Below are positions 42,837-51,952 of a stretch of 64,000 nucleotides of DNA, piece after piece. How positions within the stretch are numbered: position 1 is the first letter of the stretch; the number at the start of each line of letters is the position of its first letter. The DNA is from Chromohalobacter israelensis (lineage in GTDB: Bacteria; Pseudomonadota; Gammaproteobacteria; Pseudomonadales; Halomonadaceae), in assembly GCA_000761475.1 (NCBI GenBank), contig JQNW01000003.1:124001-188000 (forward strand), read 5' to 3'. The position numbers were made by a program, and so were the translations under genes. Under the pieces are notes generated by a model. The model made no database searches. It saw only the letters and a list, made by a program, of their open reading frames with translations, and had not been told where the DNA came from.

Positions 42837-43592
42837 ATGAGGTTGCGTGCAGCATTGATACTAGATGACTTGTCACTTGCGAGGTGGCAAGCTGATGCGC
42901 TCTCAGAAGCTCTTCCCCACTTGGATGTCAGGCTTGTAGTTAGTTGTAATAACACACATACCAAGAAGCGCATTCCTAAGAATTTATTTTATTACGGGCT
43001 GGGTTTTTTGGCGCTCAGGAATAGCCTGACTAAGCGTGAAAGGTATAAGGTTACTAATGAGCGCGTCGTGGAATTCGAATCTCTTTATGAGGGGGTGTGG
43101 CAAAAAATACCAGTGGAAGTTTCTGATGCCATCGATGCCGAGGGTATATCTGTAGTGATAAAGTTTGGTATGAACCTTCTTAAGGTTGATAAGCGGCTTG
43201 AACAGTACGATATACTTTCTTTTCATCATGGAGACCCCTCAAAGTTTAGAGGTCGTCCCGCCGGGTTTTATGAGGTTTTGAGTGGCGAACCAAAGGTAGG
43301 GGTGATAGTCCAAAGGTTGACCAATCAGCTTGATTCTGGGGATGTCTTGGCGTTTACAGAGGCTGAGGTCGTCAGCTACTCATATAAAAATACATCGCTA
43401 AATTTCTATTCTGCTTCGCGATTTTTGCTGAGGGAGGCTTTGGTGAATGTCAAGGAAAGTCGAAGCCTTGAAGTTTCTACCGGTGGGAGAAATTATACGT
43501 TGCCGTCTAATATGATGGTTCTGCATTTTTTATTTTTGCTCGTTTCAAATTTCATGAAGGAAAAAGGTGAGGTTTTTTACGAGAAAAAATGA
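42837..43592 (+). CDS. Formyltransferase-family protein (possible sugar N-formyltransferase)
   Basis: A 251-residue protein matching the catalytic domain of folate-dependent formyltransferases (methionyl-tRNA formyltransferase and sugar N-formyltransferases). The core block ILSFHHGDPSKFRGRPAGFYEVLSGE holds the His and the RGRP loop; VIVQRLTNQLDSGDVLAF holds the conserved D. The classical Asn of the active-site triad (N-x-H) appears replaced (S-F-H-H-G-D), so catalysis may differ. Low GC like its neighbour, and AGAGGTG precedes the ATG. Likely role: N-formylation or another one-carbon acylation of an amino sugar; unproven. Confidence 0.75.
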   Translation: MRLRAALILDDLSLARWQADALSEALPHLDVRLVVSCNNTHTKKRIPKNLFYYGLGFLALRNSLTKRERYKVTNERVVEFESLYEGVWQKIPVEVSDAIDAEGISVVIKFGMNLLKVDKRLEQYDILSFHHGDPSKFRGRPAGFYEVLSGEPKVGVIVQRLTNQLDSGDVLAFTEAEVVSYSYKNTSLNFYSASRFLLREALVNVKESRSLEVSTGGRNYTLPSNMMVLHFLFLLVSNFMKEKGEVFYEKK

Positions 43593-44047
43593 AGATTAGT
43601 TGAGCAGATACCATGGATTCGGGGGGAGTGTAGTTGGGGGCGACCCCAAGTTGGGTGAAAATGTCAAGCTGATTCTGCCTCACTTTGATGGCGTAGGTGA
43701 GAACGATATGCCTTTAATAGTGTTTATGGTGCGTTTTTGATTTAGTTTTTTGTTTTTTTAAGTTTTCTCCCGGGCTCATGCTGGCTTAGCTAGAACTAGT
43801 TGGGGAACACCGCTGTTCGCGGGTCTCCATTTTTTCTCAGGTTATTTATATAATTTCATGTTTGGCCTTGACGCCGGTGCCTCGTGCACCGGCGTTTTTT
43901 TATGCCCTCGCGTCGGCGCGGTGCGAGTGACTGCCAGTCAAGACGCCCGTGCAACGAGACGAATCGGGGCACGGGGTTTGCTCGCGAAAGCCGCTGGGAT
44001 AGGCTTGTTACCCGTTTACATTCCTGACACAGGCCCGGCGCCGCACC
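43593..44047 (+). other. Intergenic region with a possible gene remnant
   Basis: A 455-bp gap. A frame from TTG 43600 to TGA 43740 encodes 46 residues including GSVVGGDPKLGENVKLILPHF, which looks coding-like but matches no family I can name; it may be a decayed gene end. The operon terminator is at 43872-43901, and the 44048 promoter should lie in the last 150 bp. Confidence 0.3.
43872..43901 (+). terminator. Strong terminator of the exopolysaccharide operon
   Basis: CGCCGGTGC (43872-43880) pairs with GCACCGGCG (43886-43894) around CTCGT, followed by seven Ts. Confidence 0.92.
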
Positions 44048-46093
44048 ATGCGAAGATGGCCATATCGCACAAGACGATTCCCTAAACGACTGCTCACAAC
44101 ATGGCTTCCCCGTACGCTGTTCACTCGTCTGGTCCTGGGTATCGGGCTGGGCTGGTTGGTGCTGGTGGCCGCCATTCTCTGGGTATCGCTGCGTGGCGGC
44201 AGCGATCTGGCGGACGAGATCAACCGTTCGCACCTGGATTACGAAGCCTCGCTGATCGCGCGTGACATTCAGCAGGCGATCACGTTGCGGCTCGATACGC
44301 TGGAAACCCTTGCGACCGCCCAGGCCGGCCAATTGCGGGTAAGCGGTGAATCGCTCGACGAGGCGAATGCCGAGGATGTGCAACGGCGTCTGGGACGTCA
44401 TTCGACTTTGCTCGAGCTGTTCGATTCCGCGTTCGTGACCGACGCGCAAGGCGAGGTCAAGGCTTTCATGCCGTCGTTGTCGGGCGCCGTGGGCCTGAAT
44501 GTCGCCGAGCGTGAGTACTTTCGTTTCCTCCATGAGGTCGGTCGCCCCTTCGTGGGGCGTCCGATCATCAGCAAGCTGCACGATCGTCGCCCCTTGGTGG
44601 TGATGGGCGTGCCCCTGCGCGACGACGAAGGCGACTTCGCCGGCATGCTGGGGGGCGTGGTCAACCTGCGCGATGGCCGCTTCTTTCTCGATCTACGCAG
44701 CCTGCGTATCGGCGAGCAGGGCTATGCGGTGTTGATGACCAGCGACGGAACGGTACTCAGTCACCCCGATCAGAACCGGGTCATGCAGCAAACGCCGACG
44801 GCATGGGAGGGGCCGTTGCTCGAGAAGGCGCTGGACGGCTGGCAGGGCACGGGTATCGGGCGACTGGTCGACGGCGAGCCGGCGCTGATGAGTTTCCATC
44901 AGGTCTGGCAGCCGGGTTGGGTCGTAGGCGTCTTCCTGCCGGAAAGCCAGGTGCGTCAGCCGATCCTGGATTACGTACGTCGCCAAGGGTGGGTGGCCGC
45001 GGTAGTGGTACTGTCGATGCTGCCGCTGTTGTGGTGGCTACTGCGCCTGGGATTGTCGCCCTTGCGGCGCCTGGCCCGGCAGATCGCGCTGGTGGGGCAG
45101 GGCGAGATTCCGCGCATCACCCTGGATACGTCGCTGGATGAGCTGCGCCGTATCGCGCGGACATTCAACGATGTCGAGCATGAGCGCGGCCTCGAGCGTG
45201 CCGAGCGCCATCGTCGGCAGGCGTATCTCGACGCGGTGCTGCGTTCCTCGCCGCTGCCGATGTTCCTGGCGAGCCTCGATGGCCGCATCACCTATGTCAA
45301 TCCGGCCTTGGAGAGCCTGACGGGGCTGTCGACGCCGGCCTTCCAGCGCCGCGAATGGCTGCGCCGCCTGCACCCCGAGGATCGCCCGGTACTGTTCGCG
45401 CTGTGGCGCGATGCGGTGAACGGCGGTCACGAGCTGCACCGGCAGATGCGCTTCGCCTGCGGCGAACGCGGCATGATGTGGCTTGAGCTCTACACCAGCC
45501 AGGTCATGAACGACGGCCGGCCCCAGGGCGTGGTGGGCTTCGTCAAGGACATCACCCACCTGCGTGAACAGCAGAAACGCCAGCTCTGGGAGGCCGAGCA
45601 CGATCCGCTGACCGGGCTGCTCAACCGGCGTGGCTTCGATCGACGCCTGAACGATACCTTCATGGCCTTCAAGGAGCGCGGCGATGTGGCAGCGTTGATC
45701 CTGTTCGACCTGGACAGCTTCAAGCCCATCAATGACGACGGCGGTCACGCCCTGGGCGACGAGATGCTCGATGCCATCGCCCGTTGCCTGGAAGGCTGCG
45801 TGCGTCGCGACGACCACCTGGCCCGGCTCGGCGGCGACGAATTCGCGATTCTGCTCCCCGGCTGCGGCCACGAGCAGGCCGTGCGTATCGCCGACAAGGT
45901 GCGCCATGCGGTGAGCGAGCTTTCCGTGATGCAAGATGGCAAGCGTTACCGCGTCACGGCGAGCCTGGGCGTCTCGTGCCTGGGGAGCGACGATGACGAG
46001 GCCCAGGCCGTGGTCAAGCGCGCCGACGCGGCGAGCTACGAGGCCAAGGCGCAGGGCAAGAATCGGATGGTGGCCGATGCGCGCTGCGGATGA
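44048..46093 (+). CDS. Membrane diguanylate cyclase (Cache-HAMP-PAS-GGDEF)
   Basis: A 681-residue inner-membrane sensor that makes cyclic di-GMP. A first membrane segment (about 25-45) and a second (about 310-330) bracket a periplasmic dCache-like domain (FVTDAQGEVKAFMP, EREYFRFLHE, RPIISKLHDRRPLVVMGVPL). A HAMP-like linker follows, then a PAS domain (PLPMFLASLDGRITYVNPALESLTGLS) and the GGDEF domain (HDPLTGLLNRRGFDRRL, LFDLDSFKPIND, RLGGDEFAIL at about 593-602). RRDD five residues before GGDEF fits the inhibitory I-site. Complete catalytic motif suggests activity. As c-di-GMP commonly promotes exopolysaccharide production, its place after the EPS locus is suggestive only. Confidence 0.93.
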   Translation: MRRWPYRTRRFPKRLLTTWLPRTLFTRLVLGIGLGWLVLVAAILWVSLRGGSDLADEINRSHLDYEASLIARDIQQAITLRLDTLETLATAQAGQLRVSGESLDEANAEDVQRRLGRHSTLLELFDSAFVTDAQGEVKAFMPSLSGAVGLNVAEREYFRFLHEVGRPFVGRPIISKLHDRRPLVVMGVPLRDDEGDFAGMLGGVVNLRDGRFFLDLRSLRIGEQGYAVLMTSDGTVLSHPDQNRVMQQTPTAWEGPLLEKALDGWQGTGIGRLVDGEPALMSFHQVWQPGWVVGVFLPESQVRQPILDYVRRQGWVAAVVVLSMLPLLWWLLRLGLSPLRRLARQIALVGQGEIPRITLDTSLDELRRIARTFNDVEHERGLERAERHRRQAYLDAVLRSSPLPMFLASLDGRITYVNPALESLTGLSTPAFQRREWLRRLHPEDRPVLFALWRDAVNGGHELHRQMRFACGERGMMWLELYTSQVMNDGRPQGVVGFVKDITHLREQQKRQLWEAEHDPLTGLLNRRGFDRRLNDTFMAFKERGDVAALILFDLDSFKPINDDGGHALGDEMLDAIARCLEGCVRRDDHLARLGGDEFAILLPGCGHEQAVRIADKVRHAVSELSVMQDGKRYRVTASLGVSCLGSDDDEAQAVVKRADAASYEAKAQGKNRMVADARCG

Positions 46094-46143
46094 TGCCACC
46101 GCCGTCGAGGCGACAGCGCCCGACGACATCATGGGGAAGCACG

Positions 46144-47388
46144 ATGACACACGATACCCTGGTACTCGGGGCCGGCATGGTCGGCGTGGGCGTGGCCTAT
46201 CACCTGGCGCGTCGCGGTCGCCGGGTGGCATTGCTGGACCGGCGCGAGCCGGGCCGCGAAACCTCCTACGGCAATGCCGGTATCATCCAGCGCGAGGCGG
46301 TATCGCCGCATGCCTTCCCGCGCGAGTTGGGCGAGCTGTGGCGCGTGCTGGGCAACCGGGGCGTCGATGTGCGTTACACCCCGCGCGGCATCGCCCAGGC
46401 GGGGCGGGCGTTGTGGCAGTACTGGCGACATAGCGCACCCGAGGCCTATGCCCGCATCGTGCCCGAGTATGCCTCGCTGATCGCGTTGTCGATCGACGCG
46501 CATGCCGAGATGATCGAGGCGGCGGGGGCCGAGGCCTTGATACGCCGCGATGGCTGGCTGGAGGTATACCGGACGCCGGCGGCGCTGGAGGCGCGCCAGG
46601 CCGAGGCTCGAGCGTTGGCCGAGCGCTACGGACTGACCTTTGACGCTCTGGATGCCACGGCGCTGCGAGTGCGCGAGCCGCATCTCGACGCCCAGGCCCT
46701 GGGCGCGGTGCACTGGCGCGATCCGTGGACGGCGGCGGATCCCGGCGCCCTGGTGGCGGCCTACGCGCGCGCCTTCGAGGCCGAGGGCGGCGAGTGCCTG
46801 CGCGGCGACATTCGCGACATCGCCCGCCACGGCGAGGGCTGGCGGGTGACCACCGCGGAGGGAGCGTTCGAGGCACGCGACGTGGTGCTCGCGCTGGGAC
46901 CCTGGGCGGATCATTGGCTGGGTACGCTGGGGTATCGGCTGCCGCTGTTCGTCAAGCGGGGCTACCACATGCACTACGCGCCCCGCGAGCAGGCGCCGCT
47001 GCGCCACTGGTTGCTCGATGCCGAGACCGGCTACCTGTTGTCGCCCATGCAGGCAGGCATTCGTCTGACCACGGGGGCGGAGCTGGCGCCGCGCGACGCA
47101 CCGCCCGGCCACGCACAGCTGGAGGCGGCGGAGCGCGTGGCGCGGGGCCTGTTCCCGCTCGGCGAGCGTCTGGAGTCGCGTCCCTGGAAGGGCGCGCGCC
47201 CGTGCACCCCGGACATGAAGCCCATCATCGGCCCGGCGCCGCGCCACGCGGGATTGTGGTTCGCCCTCGGCCACGCCCATCAGGGGTTCACGCTGGGCCC
47301 GGCGACCGGCCAACTGCTCGCGGCGATGATGGCGGGCGAGGTGCCGGCCATCGACATGGCGCCGTTCCGTGCCGAACGCTTCCTGTGA
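46144..47388 (+). CDS. FAD-dependent D-amino-acid dehydrogenase-like oxidoreductase (DAO family)
   Basis: A 414-residue flavoenzyme that likely deaminates an amino acid or amine. N-terminal FAD motif TLVLGAGMVGVGVAYHLARRGRRVALLDRR, GRETSYGNAGIIQ (typical of DadA-like proteins), and C-terminal RPCTPDMKPIIGPAPRHAGLWFALGHAHQGFTLGPATGQLLA. Start at ATG 46144 is set by the flavin motif; the frame extends to 46090 inside the previous gene's end. Next downstream is a Leu/Ile/Val-type binding protein, so the substrate could be a branched amino acid or similar. Confidence 0.88.
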   Translation: MTHDTLVLGAGMVGVGVAYHLARRGRRVALLDRREPGRETSYGNAGIIQREAVSPHAFPRELGELWRVLGNRGVDVRYTPRGIAQAGRALWQYWRHSAPEAYARIVPEYASLIALSIDAHAEMIEAAGAEALIRRDGWLEVYRTPAALEARQAEARALAERYGLTFDALDATALRVREPHLDAQALGAVHWRDPWTAADPGALVAAYARAFEAEGGECLRGDIRDIARHGEGWRVTTAEGAFEARDVVLALGPWADHWLGTLGYRLPLFVKRGYHMHYAPREQAPLRHWLLDAETGYLLSPMQAGIRLTTGAELAPRDAPPGHAQLEAAERVARGLFPLGERLESRPWKGARPCTPDMKPIIGPAPRHAGLWFALGHAHQGFTLGPATGQLLAAMMAGEVPAIDMAPFRAERFL

Positions 47389-47556
47389 GATGACGCTGCC
47401 ATCCCGGTGATCTGCCCGCCGGGTTTCTCGATTCAACTTTTCTGATTGACTGCCGATAGTGGTTCCAACGGCGTCGCGGGTTCTCCCCGCGACAGCGCGA
47501 ATCACGTCTGAGCGCGGCTAACGTAACGCGCGAATCACGATAAAGAGGCAGGGATC

Positions 47557-48738
47557 ATGAAGATTCAACGCAGGTGGCTGGCGGGCGCATTGACGCTTGC
47601 CCTGGTCGCCATGCCGGCCTGGGCGGAGATCAAGGTCGGGATGGTGGCTCCGTTCAGTGGGGCCGCATCGTCATTGGGCGAAGGCATGAAGCGGGGCATC
47701 GAGGCGCGTTTCGCCGAGGTCAACGAGGCAGGAGGCGTGCATGGCGAATCGCTGACCCTGGTGACCCGCGACGACGGCTACGAGCCGTTGCGCTCGGCCA
47801 AGGCGACACGCGAGCTGCTGGACGACGACGAGGTGCTGGCCATGCTGGGCAACGTCGGCACGCCCACGGCCATCGTCAACCTGCCGATCCTTCTGGAGCA
47901 CGAGATGCCGCTGATCGGGGCGCTCACCGGCAGCGGCGTGCTGCGTCAGTCCCCGCCGGATCGTTACGTCTTCAATTATCGCGCCAGCTATGCCCAGGAA
48001 ACCGCGACGATGATCGAGGGCCTGCTGCTGGCAGGCATCGCGCCCGAGGAAATCGCGTTCTTCACCCAGGCCGACGGCTATGGCGATGCCGGTTATCGGG
48101 GCGCACTGCGTTCCCTGGCCAATCATGGTTATTCCCATCCCGAGCGTCTGGCGCACGGCCGTTACACACGGGGCACGCGCAACGTCCACCGGGGGCTGGC
48201 GACCATCCTGCAGGCGCCGGTCACCCCCAAGGCGGTGATCATCGTGGGCACCTACGGGCCGGCGGCGGATTTCATCCGCGAGGCACGCAAGGACCTGCCC
48301 GACGCGCTGTTTCTCAACGTTTCCTTCGTGGGCAGTCAGGCGCTGCTCGACGAGCTGGGGGACGCCGCCGAGGGCGTGATCGTCACCCAGGTGGTTCCGC
48401 CTCATACCTCGGATCTGCCGGGTGTCGAGGCGTATCGCGCCGCCCTGCAGGCCAACGGCGCCGGCAGCGACGGCGATTTCGTGTCGCTGGAGGGCTACAT
48501 GGCAGCCTCGCTGTTCGTCGAAGGACTCCAGGCGGCGGGCGCCGACCCCGACCGCGAGGCGCTCGTCGACGGGCTCGAGGGCCTCGGCAAAGTCGATCTC
48601 GGCCTGGGCGAGCCTCTGACGCTGGGGCCGGAGGATCATCAGGCAAACGATGCTGTGTGGGCGACACGGATTCATGACGGCCGCTTCGAGCCCGTCGATT
48701 GGTTCACCCTGCTCGATGAGCGCGCGGCCGAGGAGTAA
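47557..48738 (+). CDS. Periplasmic binding protein, branched-chain amino acid/amide type
   Basis: A 393-residue type I periplasmic binding protein (Peripla_BP_6). Residues 1-24 form a signal peptide ending PAWAE. The mature start [39 protein letters not shown] is the family signature; later [31 protein letters not shown] and [17 protein letters not shown] follow. No ABC permease or ATPase genes are nearby; a chemoreceptor gene follows 4 bp later with its own AGGAG. This suggests a sensory rather than a transport role, presenting ligand to the receptor. Confidence 0.88.
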   Translation: MKIQRRWLAGALTLALVAMPAWAEIKVGMVAPFSGAASSLGEGMKRGIEARFAEVNEAGGVHGESLTLVTRDDGYEPLRSAKATRELLDDDEVLAMLGNVGTPTAIVNLPILLEHEMPLIGALTGSGVLRQSPPDRYVFNYRASYAQETATMIEGLLLAGIAPEEIAFFTQADGYGDAGYRGALRSLANHGYSHPERLAHGRYTRGTRNVHRGLATILQAPVTPKAVIIVGTYGPAADFIREARKDLPDALFLNVSFVGSQALLDELGDAAEGVIVTQVVPPHTSDLPGVEAYRAALQANGAGSDGDFVSLEGYMAASLFVEGLQAAGADPDREALVDGLEGLGKVDLGLGEPLTLGPEDHQANDAVWATRIHDGRFEPVDWFTLLDERAAEE

Positions 48739-48742
48739 TCCC

Positions 48743-50851
48743 ATGAAGAAGAGTTTGAGCCTGCGGGCGATGCTGATCGGGCTGTTCGTGGCCGCCGTGC
48801 TGGGGGCGTTGATTCCGGCCGCGGCGGGATTTCTCTCCAACCAGCGGTTGATCGAGGCGCAGAGCCTGTTCACCGATGAAATACTGCCGCAGCAAGCGGC
48901 CAGCCGTGCCATGAGCGATGCGCTGACGCGCTACCGCGAGCGCCAGACGGACCTGCTCGCCGCCGAGAGCGAGGCGGCGCTGGAGGCCGCGCCCACCCAG
49001 GCCAGTGCCGACGAGCGCTTCATGGCAGGCCGCGAGCGTCTGGCATCGTTGATGCCGGACGACGATCAGGCGCTGCTGGACGCCCTGGAGGCGGACTACG
49101 CCGACCTGAAGCAGGCCGATGCCGCCCTGGAAACGGTGCGCCGCGAGGACGTCGACTTGACCGCCTCCATGCGTACCCGCATCGCCGGGATGCAGGAAAA
49201 GATCGCCGAGGTGTTGACCGACGCCGAGTCCATGGCCGGGCGTGCGACGCTCGCCGAAGTACGTCAGCAGCGGGCCCTGGCGCAGCGTATCCAGCGCATG
49301 CAGGAGCAGGGGCTGTCGATGGTGCCGATGTCGATGCTCGACTCGTTGATGGGGGAGCGCACCAATGTCGCGAGCCTGAGCGGCGACGTGCAGATGCTGG
49401 TGGCGCAGCTGGCCGATCAGGGGCGTCAGCTGATGCAGGTGGACAGCCATGATGCGCTGGTCGACCTGCGTTACAACCAGATCGCCCAGCAGATCTCGCG
49501 GATCGATCAGGCGCTGGCCGGCATCGAGGGCGCAATGGGCGCGACATCCGCCCAGCAGGAAAGCGCGGCACAGCTCGGCGAGGTGATCGAGGAACTCGAC
49601 GCCTTGATGCTGACCGACGACAACGCCGTCTATGCCCTGCGCGACCGTCAGCTGGCCTTGCGCGACCGCTCGAAGGAGGCGCTGGCCGGTGTCTCCCAGG
49701 CGATGGATGGCATGCGCGAGAGTCTCGAGCGCGTCGAAGCCTATGCCACCCAGCGTGCCGACGCGGCGGCCGAGCAGGCCACGGCCACGGCCCAGGCGGG
49801 ACGCGTGCTGCAATTGGTGGTGCTGTTGATCGTCATCGTGATCCTGGCGGCCGTCGGCTGGCGCGTGATGACGCGGGTACTCAAGCCCATCGGTGAAATG
49901 CGCCGTCAGATGGAAAGCATCAGCGGCGCCGCCGGCCAGACCGGTGATCTGTCGATGCGCCTGAAGGTGCGCCATGGCGACGAGATCGGCCATACCGCGC
50001 AGGCCTTCAACCAGATGATGATCACCTTCGAACGGCTCATCGCGCAGATTCGCGACGGTGCCGAGTCGGTGGCCTCGAGCAGCCGTCAGATCGCCTCCGG
50101 CAATCAGGATCTGGCGCAACGCACCGACCAGCAGTCCTCGTCGCTGGCGGAAACGGCGGCGAGTCTCGAGCAGATCACGGCGACCGTGAAACAGACCGCC
50201 GACTATGCGCATCAGGCCCGCGACATGAGCCAGCAGGTCGGGCAGCGTGCCCGCGATGCCGGGGACGTGGGCGAGCGGACGCAGCGTGCGATGCAGGAGA
50301 TCCGCGAGTCCAGCGACAAGATCTCCACCATCGTGGAGGCCATCGATGCCATCGCCTTCCAGACCAATCTGCTGGCCCTCAACGCCTCGGTCGAAGCGGC
50401 ACGGGCCGGCGAGCACGGGCGCGGTTTCGCGGTGGTCGCCGACGAGGTGCGCCGTCTCGCCAGTCGCAGTGCCGATGAAGCCGAGCAGATTCGTGATCTG
50501 GTCAAGGACAGCATGACCAAGGTCGGCGAAGGCGCCGAGCTGGTCGAGGAAACCGGTGGGCATCTGCGCGAGATCGTCGGCAGCGTCGACAAGGTGACGC
50601 AGTTCGTCTCCGAGATCGCCGAGGCCACGCAGGAGCAGTCCACGGGGATCGACCAGATCAACCAGGCCATCGCGCAGCTCGACCAGGTCACGCAGCAGAA
50701 CGCTTCCCTGGTGCAGGACGCCTCGTCGGCCAGTCAGTCGCTGGACGCGCGCGCCAACGACATGCACGTACTGGTGGGGCGCTTCAAGGTGAGCGAGGCG
50801 GCGTACGACGACGAGGACGAGACCCCGCCGCGAGCGTTGCCCGCCACCTGA
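48743..50851 (+). CDS. Methyl-accepting chemotaxis protein
   Basis: A 702-residue chemoreceptor. Membrane segments at about 10-30 and 355-380 enclose a long, mostly helical periplasmic domain (about 325 residues, larger than a simple four-helix bundle). HAMP ([16 protein letters not shown]) and the signalling domain follow, with the conserved hairpin tip [33 protein letters not shown]. The C-terminus ends without a CheR-binding pentapeptide. AGGAG lies 7 bases before ATG 48743. It is co-transcribed with the binding protein gene. Confidence 0.93.
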   Translation: MKKSLSLRAMLIGLFVAAVLGALIPAAAGFLSNQRLIEAQSLFTDEILPQQAASRAMSDALTRYRERQTDLLAAESEAALEAAPTQASADERFMAGRERLASLMPDDDQALLDALEADYADLKQADAALETVRREDVDLTASMRTRIAGMQEKIAEVLTDAESMAGRATLAEVRQQRALAQRIQRMQEQGLSMVPMSMLDSLMGERTNVASLSGDVQMLVAQLADQGRQLMQVDSHDALVDLRYNQIAQQISRIDQALAGIEGAMGATSAQQESAAQLGEVIEELDALMLTDDNAVYALRDRQLALRDRSKEALAGVSQAMDGMRESLERVEAYATQRADAAAEQATATAQAGRVLQLVVLLIVIVILAAVGWRVMTRVLKPIGEMRRQMESISGAAGQTGDLSMRLKVRHGDEIGHTAQAFNQMMITFERLIAQIRDGAESVASSSRQIASGNQDLAQRTDQQSSSLAETAASLEQITATVKQTADYAHQARDMSQQVGQRARDAGDVGERTQRAMQEIRESSDKISTIVEAIDAIAFQTNLLALNASVEAARAGEHGRGFAVVADEVRRLASRSADEAEQIRDLVKDSMTKVGEGAELVEETGGHLREIVGSVDKVTQFVSEIAEATQEQSTGIDQINQAIAQLDQVTQQNASLVQDASSASQSLDARANDMHVLVGRFKVSEAAYDDEDETPPRALPAT

Positions 50852-50891
50852 GCGTGGCTTGCGGGGCGCGAGAGGCGCGCCCCGGTAAAGC

Positions 50892-50948
50892 GAAAAAAGA
50901 CGGCCCCGCGGCCAAGGCAAGATGCCCTGGCCGCGGGGCCGTTTTTTT
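50892..50948 (+). terminator. Terminator after the chemoreceptor gene
   Basis: ACGGCCCCGCGGCCA (50900-50914) pairs with the matching arm ending at 50941, followed by TTTTTTT; the 5' side is A-rich (50893-50898), so it may also act on the minus strand after the lactonase gene. Confidence 0.88.
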
Positions 50949-50999
50949 GGTGATGTCGTCTTCTGGAGAGAACCGCTTCGGGCCTGCGACAAGCGCCGC

Positions 51000-51890
51000 T
51001 CAGGCGGGCGATGCGAAGGTCGGGGCAGGCGCGCCGTGGGTCAGGGTGTCGAGCGCGAACAGGGCGCCGGCCTCGGGTTGCTCGGCCAGGGCGTCATCGT
51101 CGAGGCCCTTGCGGGCGGTGGTGATGTACAGCGTGGCAAGCTCGGGGCCGCCGAAGGTGCAGCTGGTGATGTTGGCGACGGGCATGGGGATTTCCTGACG
51201 CAGGCGTCCACGGGGATCGAACACGCTGATGCGCCAGCCGCCGAACTGACAGACCCACAGGTTGCCCTCGCGGTCGGTGGTCATGCCGTCGGGAAAGCCT
51301 TGATCCGTGGGCAGCCGCGTGAAGAGCTCGCGTTCGCCGAGCTGGCCCTGGTCGTCCACGGCAAATCGGTAAATGCAGCGTGCCAGGGTATCGGTGTGAT
51401 AGAGCACGTCGCCCTGAGGCGAAAAGACCGGGCCGTTGGTGATGATGTAGCCGCGATCCTGCTGCCGGCAGTCGCCGTCGGGACGCACGCGATACAGCGC
51501 ACCGCTGGCCTGGCGCTCGGCGTCGTCCATGGTGCCGCACCAGAGATGCCCGCGTGTGTCGACGACGGCATCGTTGAAGCGATTGCCGGGACGATCCGGC
51601 TCGGGGGTCAGCCATTTTTCCAGTGTGCCCTCGGGCAGATGCAGACGCGCGATGGCATGGCGAAGCGTCACCACGAAGCCACCCTGGGCGTGGCGGTGGA
51701 TGCTGGTGATCTCTTCGTCGAACTGCCAGTGCCGGGTGCCGTCGCCGGCCAGCCGATAGAGACGGTGGCGCTTGATGTCCACCCAGTAGAGGGCGTTTTC
51801 CAGCGTGTCCCACAACGGGCCTTCACCCAGCAGGTTGTCGGCGAGATACACGGGACGGGGAACGGCGTCGGCGGGAATGAGGGATGACAT
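51000..51890 (-). CDS. SMP-30/gluconolactonase family sugar lactonase
   Basis: A cytosolic calcium-type lactonase (296 residues, six-bladed propeller) that opens a sugar lactone to the aldonate. Metal-site motifs: LLGEGPLWD (Glu), NRFNDAVVDTRGHLWCGTMDD (Asn) and FPDGMTTDREGNLWVCQFGG (Asp). ATG 51890 is used, with AGAGGT upstream. It is the last gene of the SDR-MFS-lactonase operon: the SDR would oxidise an imported aldose to its lactone, which this enzyme hydrolyses. Confidence 0.9.
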   Translation of the reverse strand: MSSLIPADAVPRPVYLADNLLGEGPLWDTLENALYWVDIKRHRLYRLAGDGTRHWQFDEEITSIHRHAQGGFVVTLRHAIARLHLPEGTLEKWLTPEPDRPGNRFNDAVVDTRGHLWCGTMDDAERQASGALYRVRPDGDCRQQDRGYIITNGPVFSPQGDVLYHTDTLARCIYRFAVDDQGQLGERELFTRLPTDQGFPDGMTTDREGNLWVCQFGGWRISVFDPRGRLRQEIPMPVANITSCTFGGPELATLYITTARKGLDDDALAEQPEAGALFALDTLTHGAPAPTFASPA

Positions 51891-51952
51891 CGTGCTTGAC
51901 CTCTTGTGTGGCGGGCGCTGGCGCCGGGGGAGCCCCGGCGCCGATGACGCGA

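Noticed and set aside
48704-50992. A 762-codon minus-strand frame opposite the chemoreceptor
   Set aside because: Rich in His/Arg/Gln/Leu with no domain; the plus-strand frame has complete chemoreceptor motifs.
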